Source: Oscillospiraceae bacterium
Lineage (GTDB): Bacteria > Bacillota > Clostridia > Oscillospirales > SIG627
Direction of reading: 5' to 3'
Assembly (NCBI GenBank): GCA_015065265.1
Contig: SVQQ01000010.1
Coordinates: 1 to 56,513 of the forward strand
DNA: 56,513 bases
The position numbers were made by a program, and so were the translations under genes. This document shows, in pieces, positions 25,123-33,627 of this stretch. A model generated the notes under the pieces. The model searched no databases and had not been told where the DNA came from. It saw only the letters and a list, made by a program, of their open reading frames with translations. Within the stretch, counting starts at the first letter, position 1. Each line of letters opens with the position of its first letter.

Positions 25123-25614
25123 TTATTCAATAGTGATTGTTTTAATTCTCTGGTCAACGAGAGGTCTGTCTCGCATATCGGTGGAAACCGACGCAATTTT
25201 GTCTACCTCTTCAATACCTTCGGTAACTTTTCCGAATGCCGCGTACTGTCCGTCAAGGTGAGGGGCTTTTTCGTGCATAATAAAGAACTGACTTCCCGCA
25301 GAGTTGGGGTTCATAGAACGAGCCATTGAAATAACTCCTCTGTCGTGCTTTAAGGGATTATTAAATCCGTTTGCGGAAAATTCGCCCTTAATTGAATAGC
25401 CTGGGCCTCCCATTCCGCTTCCTTCGGGGCAACCGCCCTGAATCATAAAGCCTGGGATAACTCTGTGGAAGATAAGTCCGTCATAGAAGCCTTCGTTTGC
25501 AAGTTTTACGAAGTTTTCTACAGTTACGGGTGCAATATCGGGGTAAAGTTCAAGTTTGATTTCACCACCGTTTTCCAAGGTAATGGTGGCGTTCTGTGTT
25601 TTCATTTCGCTCAT
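25123..25614 (-). CDS. Cyclophilin-type peptidyl-prolyl isomerase
   Basis: A 163-residue cytosolic cyclophilin, with DIAPVTVENFVKLANEGFYDG, FHRVIPGFMIQGG, the GRGVISMA-like segment with SMARSMNPNSAGSQFFI, and APHLDGQYAAFGKV. It speeds cis-trans isomerisation of prolyl bonds. The ATG overlaps the stop of the acyl carrier protein gene (ATGA), so it is the third gene of that operon. Confidence 0.93.
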   Translation of the reverse strand: MSEMKTQNATITLENGGEIKLELYPDIAPVTVENFVKLANEGFYDGLIFHRVIPGFMIQGGCPEGSGMGGPGYSIKGEFSANGFNNPLKHDRGVISMARSMNPNSAGSQFFIMHEKAPHLDGQYAAFGKVTEGIEEVDKIASVSTDMRDRPLVDQRIKTITIE

Positions 25615-25844
25615 TTGTCCCCCTGCTTTGCTTCAAGGTAATCTACAAGGTCACCTACTGTTATAAGTGTGTGAATGTCCTGTTCTTCAATCTCTACTCC
25701 GAATTTGTCCTCACAAAGTACTGCAAGGTCTGCAAGTTCAAGAGAGTTGAGTTTTAAGTCGTTGATAAATTCTGCGTCTGCTGTAATGAGTTCTGGTTCT
25801 ACATCATGTTCCTCTTCAAGTGCTGTTTTGATTTCCTCAAACAT
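25611..25844 (-). CDS. Acyl carrier protein, specialised
   Basis: A 77-residue four-helix carrier. The phosphopantetheine attachment motif reads LKLNSLEL instead of the common DSLE/DSLD, so the Asp before Ser is Asn. It lies 12 bases after an AMP-forming acyl ligase and is probably its dedicated acceptor, not the main fatty-acid ACP. GGAG precedes the ATG. Confidence 0.9.
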   Translation of the reverse strand: MFEEIKTALEEEHDVEPELITADAEFINDLKLNSLELADLAVLCEDKFGVEIEEQDIHTLITVGDLVDYLEAKQGDK

Positions 25845-25856
25845 AGTCGTTCTCCT

Positions 25857-27563
25857 TTATTGATTTCTCTTAATCTTCTTTGACGTAGTTTTGTCAAATT
25901 CAGTTTTTCTTATCTCTATTGAACGGATCTGCTTAAAGGTGGGAAGTTTTTTGTTGAGTATCTGAACTTCCTCTTTAAGTTTGTCCCTTATGAGATTTAT
26001 GTCTTCAATGCCCTCTTTTTTCGCCATGTCAAAGTCGGGGAAAATGATGGCGGTGATGACTGTTTCGCCTGACGCATTGGGCTTTCCTGCCACGATGCAC
26101 TCTTTTACAAGTTCAACTTTTTCAAGATGTTCTTCTATTTCTTCGGGGAAGACGTTCTTTCCGTTGTCAAGAATAATTATATTCTTCTTTCTACCGGTTA
26201 TGTAGATAAATCCGTCTTCATCAACGTAACCGATATCCCCTGTACTGAACCAGCCGTCTTCGTCTATAACTTCACGAGTTAGTTCTTCATTTTTGTAATA
26301 GCCCTTCATAACGTTGGGGCCTCGGACTACTATCTCGCCTTCGGTGTCTTCGTCAGAGGTTTTGTCAATTCTCACTTCAACGCCTTCTACTGCAAGTCCG
26401 ACGGAAGCATATTTCTTCCAATGGAACGGGCAAACTGATATGAGGGGTGAACACTCGGTAATTCCGTAGCCTTGTACAAGGTTTATTCCAAGTTCCTCAA
26501 AGCCTTTTACGTAGTCGGCACCAAGGGCTGCGCCACCGCTGACAATCTTGCGAAGTCTTCCGCCGAATGCGGCGTTAACCTGACTGAAAAGAGAGGTTCT
26601 AAGGTCAATTTTTATATGCCTTAAAGCGTTGCTTAACGCGATACCTCTTTTAAGTTTCTTCGTCTGGGCATTCTTTTCGGCAGTGTCCCATATTCTCTTA
26701 TAAATAGTTGTGACAAAGAGGGGGACGAGTATCATTGCGGTAGGTTTGAAAATCTGGAAGTTCTTTAAAAGATACTTCATCGAATCGTTGATACAAACGG
26801 TTGCACCTACAAGTATGGGGGTGAGTATTCCGCAGGTCATCTCATAGGTGTGATGAGTGGGAAGAACCGACATTACAACGTCATCGTCTGTGAAGTGAAG
26901 CATTTTCGCCGAGGCGTTTACTGCAGAGGTGATGTTCTTCTGAGAGAGAAGAACTCCTTTTGAAGTGCCTGTGGTGCCCGACGTGAAGATTATGACTGCA
27001 TCTTTTTCCACGTCGATTTCATAATCCACAAATTCTGTATAATCTTCTCTTAACAGTCTCTTGCCTTTTTTGACAAGTTCGTTTGTAGATAAAAACTTTT
27101 CTCTTTGTTCTTCTTCATTAAGGTCGCCCATTTTAATAAAATACGAAATGGAACTGCTTTCCGAGAGTTTTTCAAAGAAGGACTGAAATCTTGGAGAATA
27201 TACTACTGCCTCTACTTGTGCAAGGTCAAGGAATTTTCCGATTTCTTCTTCGGTAAGTTCCTTATCAAGAGGCACGATAACATTTCCTCCGTTAACTGTT
27301 GCAAGGTAGGTGGCAATCCACTCTTTCGAGGTTTCTCCAATTACCGCTATGTGTTTGTCTTTAAGTCCTAAGGAATAAAAGGCTGTACCGAGCCTGTCTA
27401 TATATTTATCAATATCAAGATAAGTTACGTCAACTAATTCCCCGCCGTCCCCTTTATATCTTAAATAGGTTTTGTCGGGAATCATTTCTGAAGTCGATTT
27501 AACAAGATGTTTCAGGTCAAGTGCTGTTCGACTTTCATGGGTGGAATATCCTTTTCTTTCCAT
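25857..27563 (-). CDS. AMP-dependent acyl-CoA/acyl-ACP synthetase
   Basis: A 568-residue ANL-family ligase. P-loop IIFTSGTTGTSKGV lies near 192-205. Then come YGITECSPLISV, GWFSTGDIGYVDEDGFIYITGR near 427-448 and a C-terminal Lys in TSKKIKRNQ. It activates a fatty or related carboxylic acid with ATP. The ACP directly downstream suggests transfer to a carrier protein, as in fatty-acid recycling or lipid remodelling. It has a consensus promoter at 27591-27619. Confidence 0.92.
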   Translation of the reverse strand: MERKGYSTHESRTALDLKHLVKSTSEMIPDKTYLRYKGDGGELVDVTYLDIDKYIDRLGTAFYSLGLKDKHIAVIGETSKEWIATYLATVNGGNVIVPLDKELTEEEIGKFLDLAQVEAVVYSPRFQSFFEKLSESSSISYFIKMGDLNEEEQREKFLSTNELVKKGKRLLREDYTEFVDYEIDVEKDAVIIFTSGTTGTSKGVLLSQKNITSAVNASAKMLHFTDDDVVMSVLPTHHTYEMTCGILTPILVGATVCINDSMKYLLKNFQIFKPTAMILVPLFVTTIYKRIWDTAEKNAQTKKLKRGIALSNALRHIKIDLRTSLFSQVNAAFGGRLRKIVSGGAALGADYVKGFEELGINLVQGYGITECSPLISVCPFHWKKYASVGLAVEGVEVRIDKTSDEDTEGEIVVRGPNVMKGYYKNEELTREVIDEDGWFSTGDIGYVDEDGFIYITGRKKNIIILDNGKNVFPEEIEEHLEKVELVKECIVAGKPNASGETVITAIIFPDFDMAKKEGIEDINLIRDKLKEEVQILNKKLPTFKQIRSIEIRKTEFDKTTSKKIKRNQ

Positions 27564-27590
27564 AAAGTCTCCTTTCTTCTACCACGGATA

Positions 27591-27619
27591 ATTATATTGT
27601 ATTATCCCTCTTTTGTCAA
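27591..27619 (-). promoter_or_regulatory. Promoter of the acyl synthetase operon
   Basis: On the minus strand TTGACA (27614-27619), a 17-base spacer and TATAAT (27591-27596). Confidence 0.85.
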
Positions 27620-27645
27620 GTTTTGCTATGAATTTTGTTATTTAC

Positions 27646-27674
27646 TTTACAATCTGAAAACATTGTGTTAAAAT
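27646..27674 (+). promoter_or_regulatory. Promoter of trmL
   Basis: TTTACA (27646-27651), a 17-base spacer and TAAAAT (27669-27674), 37 bases before the start codon. Confidence 0.6.
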
Positions 27675-27710
27675 AAAAACTACAATTTTTTCTTATGAAA
27701 GGAAACTTAA

Positions 27711-28187
27711 ATGTCTGATACACCTTTACATATAAACATAGTTCTCCACGAGCCCGAAATACCTCAAAACACAGGGAATATAGCGCGTACCTGTGCGGTA
27801 GTGGGAGCGAGTTTACACCTGATTGAGCCTTTGGGTTTTGTCATCGACAGTGCAAAACTAAAACGCGCGGGTCTTGACTACTGGGATAAACTTGACGTTC
27901 ACCGCTATTCTTCCATAGAAGAATTTTTTGAGAAGACCCATGGCGAATATTTTTTCTTCACTTCAAAAACGAAGAAGTCTTTTGCCGACGTTTCCTATAA
28001 GGGAGAAGTTTATCTTATCTTCGGTAAAGAGACAAAGGGACTGCCAAAAGAGCTATTAGACGCTCACCCCGACACGTCAGTCAGAATTCCCATGCGAAAC
28101 TCCCTTCGCTGTCTGAATTTATCTAACGCCTGTGCGGTGGCGGTCTATGAAGTTTTGCGACAGAATTTATATCCCGATATGATATGA
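27711..28187 (+). CDS. trmL: tRNA (cytidine/uridine-34 2'-O)-methyltransferase
   Basis: A SPOUT methyltransferase of 158 residues. EPEIPQNTGNIARTCA lies at the N-terminus, IFGKETKGLP near 104-113, and the C-terminal knot is IPMRNSLRCLNLSNACAVAVYE. It methylates the wobble ribose of tRNA-Leu species. It has a perfect ribosome binding site and its own promoter. Its last 43 bases overlap the convergent M50 protease gene. Confidence 0.93.
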   Translation: MSDTPLHINIVLHEPEIPQNTGNIARTCAVVGASLHLIEPLGFVIDSAKLKRAGLDYWDKLDVHRYSSIEEFFEKTHGEYFFFTSKTKKSFADVSYKGEVYLIFGKETKGLPKELLDAHPDTSVRIPMRNSLRCLNLSNACAVAVYEVLRQNLYPDMI

Positions 28188-28756
28188 TTTTCACTGCTTT
28201 CGGCGTATAAGAGTAAAACTATTATAAACAAAGACACGTTAAAGCCTGAAATGAGAACAAGGTTCACTCCCCCAAGTGCCAACAAAAACAGAGTAATTTT
28301 ACTTATAATACTTGCCTGTTTTTCGGCGTCGTAAAGTTCTTTTTTCATAGACAAGAGTGACAAGAGGGCGTTTCCTCCGTCAAGGTTCGTTATGGGTAGC
28401 AGGTTAAAGAGGGCGTAAAAGAGGTTTGACAAAAACAAAAAGAAAATGTCGGTGTCAAATCCTTGTCGCAAAATGAAAAAGAAGATTAAGGCGAAAATCA
28501 AGTTGACAAAACTCCCCGACAGAGACACCGCTATTTCCTTTTTGTAACTTATAAGTTTCCTCTCAAGGTTTATAGTTCCGCCGAAAAGTCCGAGTTCAAG
28601 GCTTTTAATGCGAACTCGGAACAGTTTTAACGTGACAATATGTCCCACTTCGTGAACAAAGGCAGAAAAGAGCATCATAAGGACAAATTTCACTTCACTT
28701 GTCAAAAACAGGGACAAAAGGGTTATTATAAATGACGGTGAAATTACTATCTTCAA
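28145..28756 (-). CDS. M50 (site-2-protease type) metalloprotease
   Basis: A 203-residue membrane protease resembling SpoIVFB. The zinc motif HEVGH lies in the second helix (about 35-39), and the third metal ligand motif is NLDGGN (about 122-127). Six hydrophobic segments are visible. Such proteases cut membrane-bound substrates inside the bilayer. It overlaps a small single-helix membrane gene by four bases (ATGA), as SpoIVFB follows SpoIVFA, and it overlaps trmL convergently. Confidence 0.88.
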   Translation of the reverse strand: MKIVISPSFIITLLSLFLTSEVKFVLMMLFSAFVHEVGHIVTLKLFRVRIKSLELGLFGGTINLERKLISYKKEIAVSLSGSFVNLIFALIFFFILRQGFDTDIFFLFLSNLFYALFNLLPITNLDGGNALLSLLSMKKELYDAEKQASIISKITLFLLALGGVNLVLISGFNVSLFIIVLLLYAESSENHIISGYKFCRKTS

Positions 28757-28944
28757 GTCTCAATTCCCCTCACGTTTATAGAAAAGACTTCGCACACTTT
28801 TTCGTTTTCCATCATTTTGGAAACGAGTTTTGCTTCAGCGTCCCCGAGACTTGTGTTTTCCGAAGAAATAAGTATTGAAATAATTACAACGATAAGACAA
28901 ATTAAAGAAACTATAAGTTTTTTATACAAAAAAATCCCTCGCAT
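28753..28944 (-). CDS. Small single-pass membrane protein
   Basis: Up to 63 residues: one membrane helix (about 9-27) and a short outer segment. The ATG at 28942-28944 lies inside a terminator-like stem. An alternative TTG at 28927-28929 sits just after the T-run, with GAGGG in the stem as the only ribosome binding site. Coupling to the M50 protease (four-base overlap) suggests a partner or regulator, as SpoIVFA is for SpoIVFB. I see no sequence match to SpoIVFA. Confidence 0.6.
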   Translation of the reverse strand: MRGIFLYKKLIVSLICLIVVIISILISSENTSLGDAEAKLVSKMMENEKVCEVFSINVRGIET

Positions 28945-28974
28945 ACAATTTTTAAAAATTATATGCGAGGGATT
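28933..28974 (-). terminator. Terminator after secF that overlaps the next start
   Basis: AATCCCTCGCATA (28933-28945) pairs with TATGCGAGGGATT (28962-28974) over 13 perfect bp, and a T-run follows on the minus strand. The 3' arm holds the start codon and ribosome binding site of the small membrane gene. Confidence 0.75.
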
Positions 28975-28985
28975 ATTTTTTATGC

Positions 28986-30014
28986 TTATTTTACGCTCTT
29001 TTTAGAGAAGGTGTACCAGAATGAACACGAAAGGAATACTGAGGAGAAGAGTCCCGATACAAGTCCCACGATAATGGGAAGTGAGAATTCCTTAATTGAG
29101 TGAACACCTAAAACGTAAATTGCACCGATAGTCAAAAGGGTGGTTATGGTAGTAAATACAGAGCGGTTAAGTGTCTGTCTGATACTCATATTCATAATCT
29201 GAGAAATATGAGTTCTGCCCATTTTCTTGCGATTTTCTCTTACTCTGTCAAAGATAATAATCGTAGCGTTAATAGAGTAACCGAGAATGGTGAGAAGTAC
29301 CGCAATAGTGTTTGAACTAACGGGAATTTGCAATATTGCATATGAAGAAATTACAACGGTAATATCAAAGGCAAGACAGCATATTGCCGCAAGGGCAGAC
29401 CTAAACTCAAAGCGTACTGTAATATACACAAGCATCAAAATTACCGCAATTACTGTGGCAATTACCGCTGAACGCTTGATTTCATTTGAAATGGAAGCGC
29501 CAATTCTTGATTCTGACAGAACTTCAACGGGAGTTGTTCCACCGTATACGATTTCTTCTTCCTCTGTTTCAGGTTCGGCGGTTTCTTCGGTTTTTGTGTC
29601 AGTCTGTTCGGTAGTTTCTTCAGTTTCTGTATTTTCTTCGGTGTCTTCCTTTTCTTCTTCAAGTTTTGCACCGTAGGCAATATTGAGAACGTTATAAACT
29701 TCGGCTACTACCTCGGGAGTAGTATCTCCTGCTTTGATAATAACGCAGTTTGAGTCGTCACCCGACTTCTGAATGGTGCTGACGGTAATTCCGTCAACGG
29801 AATTCACAAGGTCTCTGATGTTGTCAAGTTCGGCTTTGTCAAGAGTTTTGTGAAGGTCGTACTGTAAAGTGATACCCCCTGCAAAGTCGGTATCAAGGTT
29901 AAATCCGTTAATGAACATAAAGGCGACGCCCACAGCGATAATTACTGCCGCTATTATATAAATCACTTTGCGATTTGAGATAACGTCCATTTGTTCTTTG
30001 TTAAAAAATTTCAT
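28986..30014 (-). CDS. secF: Protein translocase subunit SecF
   Basis: A 342-residue membrane protein that helps SecYEG export using the proton or sodium gradient. It has the N-terminal helix, the DFAGGITLQYDL motif, and later helices including a GYSINATIIIFDRVRENR segment. An unusual insertion of about 40 residues, almost all Glu and Thr with some Pro, lies in the first periplasmic-side loop (about 127-168). The gene follows secD with a 17-base gap. Confidence 0.95.
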   Translation of the reverse strand: MKFFNKEQMDVISNRKVIYIIAAVIIAVGVAFMFINGFNLDTDFAGGITLQYDLHKTLDKAELDNIRDLVNSVDGITVSTIQKSGDDSNCVIIKAGDTTPEVVAEVYNVLNIAYGAKLEEEKEDTEENTETEETTEQTDTKTEETAEPETEEEEIVYGGTTPVEVLSESRIGASISNEIKRSAVIATVIAVILMLVYITVRFEFRSALAAICCLAFDITVVISSYAILQIPVSSNTIAVLLTILGYSINATIIIFDRVRENRKKMGRTHISQIMNMSIRQTLNRSVFTTITTLLTIGAIYVLGVHSIKEFSLPIIVGLVSGLFSSVFLSCSFWYTFSKKSVK

Positions 30015-30031
30015 TTAAAGCGCCCCCTTTC

Positions 30032-31303
30032 TCATATTCCGTAGAGCTTGGAATTCTTAATTCCAATCCCTACAACCGCATTCATAATAAAGCGGGTAAT
30101 GAAGATAGAGGATATCATTGAAACTATGATACCTATAAAGAGTGTAATAGCAAAGCCCTGAACTGTACCTGTACCGAAATACCAGAGCACAAGAGCTGCA
30201 ATAACGGTAGTAACGTTACTGTCTATAATTGAAGTAAAGGCTCTTGAAAATCCTGCTTTTACAGAAGAGAGTGTGCCTTTACCAAGGCGGAGTTCTTCTT
30301 TGATACGCTCGTTTATGATTACGTTGGCGTCAACTGCCATACCTATTGACAGGATAATACCTGCAATTCCGGGAAGGGAGAGGTTGACTTTAAAGGCTAC
30401 AAGTATAATTGCTTCTATCGCCATGTAGGCCACAAGGGCAATACAAGAAACAAGGCCGGGAAGTCGATATACGAGTGTTATAAACAGCATTACGAGAATG
30501 ATACCTATTGCCCCTGCAAAGATTGCAGTTTCAAGGGCTTTTTCTCCAAGAGTGGGGCCTACTGTGTCGGCACGGAGTTCCTTAAGTGAGAAAGGAAGTT
30601 GTCCTGACGAGATAACACTTGCAAGGTAGGTTGCCCCCTCTTTATCGAAGTTTCCTGTGATAATTACTTCGTCGGTAGATAACTTTTCGTTAACGTAGGG
30701 CATTGATACAACTTCGTTATCGAGAAGTATCATAATAAAGTTTTTGCCGTCTTTAATATTTTCTGCGGTTGCCGCCTTTTCGGTAGCGTCTGCAAATTTC
30801 TTTACCGCAGAAGATTTAAGAGATACGGAAACAAAATATTCGGGAGAGAGTGAATTTTCGCTAACCTGTCCATACTGCATGGTAGCGCCCTTTATGTCAC
30901 TACCTGTAAGTACTACGTTTGCACTTGAATCAATGAATATAAGTTGTCCTATATTGCCAAGTAAATCTCTTGCTTCTCCAAGATTTTTAACCTCGGGAAT
31001 TTCAATCTGAATTTTTCCGTCGTCTTTAAGTTGTGATATAGTTGCCTCGGTGTAACCTGCATTCGACAGACGTCTTGTCATAATTGACACAACGGTATCA
31101 AGTTCAGCGTCGGTAACCTTTGACATATCTTCAACGTCGGGTTGATAAACAAGCAGAGTTCCTCCGGCAAGGTCAAGGCCTTTTCTGATTGCGCCTTCCT
31201 CAAAAACACCTGGGAAAAATTTTCCTATACCGCAAAGGGCAACGTATGAAAGAAGTGTTATTGCAAGAAGAGCACAGATAAGTTTTACTAAATTCTTTGC
31301 CAT
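30032..31303 (-). CDS. secD: Protein translocase subunit SecD
   Basis: A 423-residue partner of SecF. The GLDLAGGTLLVYQ motif is near 42-54. The P1 domain is short, as in many Clostridia, and six helices follow, including SIGMAVDANVIINERIKEE. It is transcribed from a consensus promoter at 31338-31366. Confidence 0.96.
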   Translation of the reverse strand: MAKNLVKLICALLAITLLSYVALCGIGKFFPGVFEEGAIRKGLDLAGGTLLVYQPDVEDMSKVTDAELDTVVSIMTRRLSNAGYTEATISQLKDDGKIQIEIPEVKNLGEARDLLGNIGQLIFIDSSANVVLTGSDIKGATMQYGQVSENSLSPEYFVSVSLKSSAVKKFADATEKAATAENIKDGKNFIMILLDNEVVSMPYVNEKLSTDEVIITGNFDKEGATYLASVISSGQLPFSLKELRADTVGPTLGEKALETAIFAGAIGIILVMLFITLVYRLPGLVSCIALVAYMAIEAIILVAFKVNLSLPGIAGIILSIGMAVDANVIINERIKEELRLGKGTLSSVKAGFSRAFTSIIDSNVTTVIAALVLWYFGTGTVQGFAITLFIGIIVSMISSIFITRFIMNAVVGIGIKNSKLYGI

Positions 31304-31337
31304 TTTTTGTAATCCTTTCGTAAAATAATACTCATAA

Positions 31338-31366
31338 ATTATAAATCACAAACGCACTTTTGTCAA
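31338..31366 (-). promoter_or_regulatory. Promoter of secDF
   Basis: On the minus strand TTGACA (31361-31366), a 17-base spacer and TATAAT (31338-31343). Confidence 0.85.
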
Positions 31367-31401
31367 TGGCAGGACAAAAAGAGTCAAACTATTTTCGACT
31401 A

Positions 31402-31430
31402 TTGATTATTTTACATTTCTGTGCTATTAT
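31402..31430 (+). promoter_or_regulatory. Promoter of the 31.4-33.6 kb operon
   Basis: TTGATT (31402-31407), a 17-base spacer and TATTAT (31425-31430), 20 bases before the start codon. Confidence 0.75.
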
Positions 31431-31450
31431 AAAAAGCGGAGGAAAAAATT

Positions 31451-32002
31451 ATGGATAATACTTTTATTAAAGCAAGTTCAGAATACGCATACACCTATAC
31501 GGAGCATCTCACAAAAAGAAAATGTGACGGAAAACTACTCCTTGCAAGAGTTGGAATCGTCCTTCTTACCCTTGTCCTTTTTTCTGTTATTGCCTTCCTC
31601 ACAGTAGGGCCTGTGAAAGTTCCGCAGATTACCGTGGTTCTGGTGGTTCTTGTTTTAATTCTTGCAAAATTTCTCTGGGGCTTTACTTCAATTGAGTACG
31701 AGTACCTTATCGTTTCGGGAACTATGTCCGTTGATAAGATTTTCGACTCACGAAAGAGACGTCAGATACTTGAAATAAAAGTTTCCTCTGCCGAAAGTAT
31801 CCTCCCCTTGTGTGATGCAAAACTTGAGGGCAAAAAAATTATATTTGCCGCCTCAAGTGTAGACGACGAGGACGCATACGCTCTTATATTCAAAGATGAA
31901 GATAAACAGGACTGTGCCCTTATTTTCAACGCTACGAAAAAGGCAGTTGATATGCTTAAGTTTTACAATAAAGCCACTGTTGTAAGTGACAAGGTGAAAT
32001 AA
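31451..32002 (+). CDS. Membrane protein, DUF6106-like
   Basis: A 183-residue protein with two adjacent membrane helices (about 29-50 and 57-76) and a cytosolic domain containing FTSIEYEYLIVSGTMSVDKIF, DSRKRRQILEIKVSSAESI and FNATKKAVDMLKFYN. The layout resembles clostridial DUF6106 proteins, an assignment made from memory. Function unknown. GGAGG lies before the ATG. It is first in an operon with a lipoprotein gene and alr. Confidence 0.7.
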   Translation: MDNTFIKASSEYAYTYTEHLTKRKCDGKLLLARVGIVLLTLVLFSVIAFLTVGPVKVPQITVVLVVLVLILAKFLWGFTSIEYEYLIVSGTMSVDKIFDSRKRRQILEIKVSSAESILPLCDAKLEGKKIIFAASSVDDEDAYALIFKDEDKQDCALIFNATKKAVDMLKFYNKATVVSDKVK

Positions 32003-32042
32003 AAAGGAACTCTTGTGAATAGTCTTTTAAAGAGGTGATTCT

Positions 32043-32474
32043 TTGAAAAGACTTTTGTGCCTGTTTTTTATTTTACCGCTTATTTTTATTTCCTGTGAAA
32101 AAAACGACGAAGACAAACTTCAAGACTATTTTTCAAAAGAACGTCTGTTGCATCTGACTTTTACAAAAGAGGATTTCTCTATTACAGGTAAAATGAAGGT
32201 GACACAAGACAAGGTGTCCTTTTCCCCAGACGAATTTTTGGGGTACGTTGTGGAGTTTGATGCGTCGGGTGGCAGAATATACTATGAAGATATGGTTTTT
32301 GAAAAGGGCTATTCCCTTTCGGTTTTTAAAGACCTTTTTTATATTATCAAAGCAAAAAATCAGGGCGATTTTTCTTCTTTTGGCGTTAAAGCTTTCTTTG
32401 AAAAAGGGGCTAAAATGCCCTGTGAAATACAAATTGGAAACGTAAAACTTTCAGATATAGAGGAAGTAAAGTAG
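32043..32474 (+). CDS. Lipoprotein, unknown function
   Basis: A 143-residue protein that starts at TTG (32043), with AGAGGTG seven bases upstream. The signal peptide ends in lipobox FISC (about 15-18). The mature domain begins KNDEDKLQDYF and looks like a compact beta-rich domain with alternating hydrophobic residues. It lies two bases before alr. Confidence 0.7.
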   Translation: MKRLLCLFFILPLIFISCEKNDEDKLQDYFSKERLLHLTFTKEDFSITGKMKVTQDKVSFSPDEFLGYVVEFDASGGRIYYEDMVFEKGYSLSVFKDLFYIIKAKNQGDFSSFGVKAFFEKGAKMPCEIQIGNVKLSDIEEVK

Positions 32475-32476
32475 TT

Positions 32477-33607
32477 ATGAACAGTAACAGATGTTATGCA
32501 CGGATTTCAACAAAAAATCTTTTATACAACGTTGACTGTATAAGGGCACTTGTGGGAAAAGACTGCAAGATTATTCCTACAATTAAGGCGAATGCTTATT
32601 CCCACGGAGCAAGTGGTGTTGCAAAAGCCCTTTGCGATAAGGTTGACCTTTTCGGCGTTGCGGAAATAAACGAGGCGATGCAGTTAAGAGAAGACGGAGT
32701 GAAAAAAGATACTCTCATTCTCGGCTACACCGACCCGAATTTTGCAAACCTTGCAGCAGATATGGACTTTATTCAATCGGTTTTCGATATTGATTATGCA
32801 AGAGAACTTAATAAAAATTTAAAGGGCGAAAAAAAACTTCGAGTACATATAAAAATCAACACAGGTATGAATCGCTTTGGTTTTTCTTCTGAAGATGAGA
32901 ACCTTTATGAAAAGATTTTGGAAATTTCTAAAATGGAAAACATCGCCCTCTGCGGAATATTCAGTCACTTTGCAGAAAGTGATAACCTCAATTCCGACTA
33001 TACCAAAATTCAGTTTACAAAGTTTAAAAAAATCCTTGACACTTTAAAAGAAATGGGAATAGATAGGGGTATTGCACATATTGCAAACTCGGCAGGTGTT
33101 CTCTCACACCCCGACACCTACCTTGATGCAGTAAGACCGGGAATTATGGTTTACGGTTGCTATCCATCAGAAGAAGTAAAAGAGGACTATCTTAAACGTC
33201 ATCCGGAAAAACCTTTGAAGCCTGTAATGACCCTATGCGCAAAGGTAGGACAGGTGAAAAAGGTGAAGAAGGGCGAAAGCGTGAGTTATTCCAGAACCTT
33301 CACCTTTGATAAAGATGCTGTTGTGGCAACTGTTACCGCAGGTTATGCAGACGGAATTCCCAGAATGTTGTCAAACAAAGGAAAGGTGAAAATCAACGGA
33401 CAACTTTTCAACATTGTTGGCAGAGTTTGTATGGACATCTTGATGGTGGACGTAACGGATGCAAAAAGTGAAATTAAAATGGGGGACGAAGTAATCTTCT
33501 GGGGTACAGAAGACCTGCCCATTGAATTCAGTGCCCAAATCTCATCAACTATAAACTACGAACTCTTTACGGGAATTCATCAACGCGTTACCAAAATTTA
33601 CGAATAG
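32477..33607 (+). CDS. alr: Alanine racemase
   Basis: PLP enzyme that interconverts L- and D-alanine for peptidoglycan. The 376-residue protein has the PLP-binding Lys37 in TIKANAYSHG. The catalytic Tyr is in ESVSYSRTF near 270, and GRVCMDILMVDVTD lies near 315. No clear ribosome binding site is seen, so translation is probably coupled to the lipoprotein gene two bases upstream. Its stop is 21 bases before a long inverted repeat. Confidence 0.96.
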   Translation: MNSNRCYARISTKNLLYNVDCIRALVGKDCKIIPTIKANAYSHGASGVAKALCDKVDLFGVAEINEAMQLREDGVKKDTLILGYTDPNFANLAADMDFIQSVFDIDYARELNKNLKGEKKLRVHIKINTGMNRFGFSSEDENLYEKILEISKMENIALCGIFSHFAESDNLNSDYTKIQFTKFKKILDTLKEMGIDRGIAHIANSAGVLSHPDTYLDAVRPGIMVYGCYPSEEVKEDYLKRHPEKPLKPVMTLCAKVGQVKKVKKGESVSYSRTFTFDKDAVVATVTAGYADGIPRMLSNKGKVKINGQLFNIVGRVCMDILMVDVTDAKSEIKMGDEVIFWGTEDLPIEFSAQISSTINYELFTGIHQRVTKIYE

Positions 33608-33627
33608 TTTTTCGTATTTTTGGTAAT

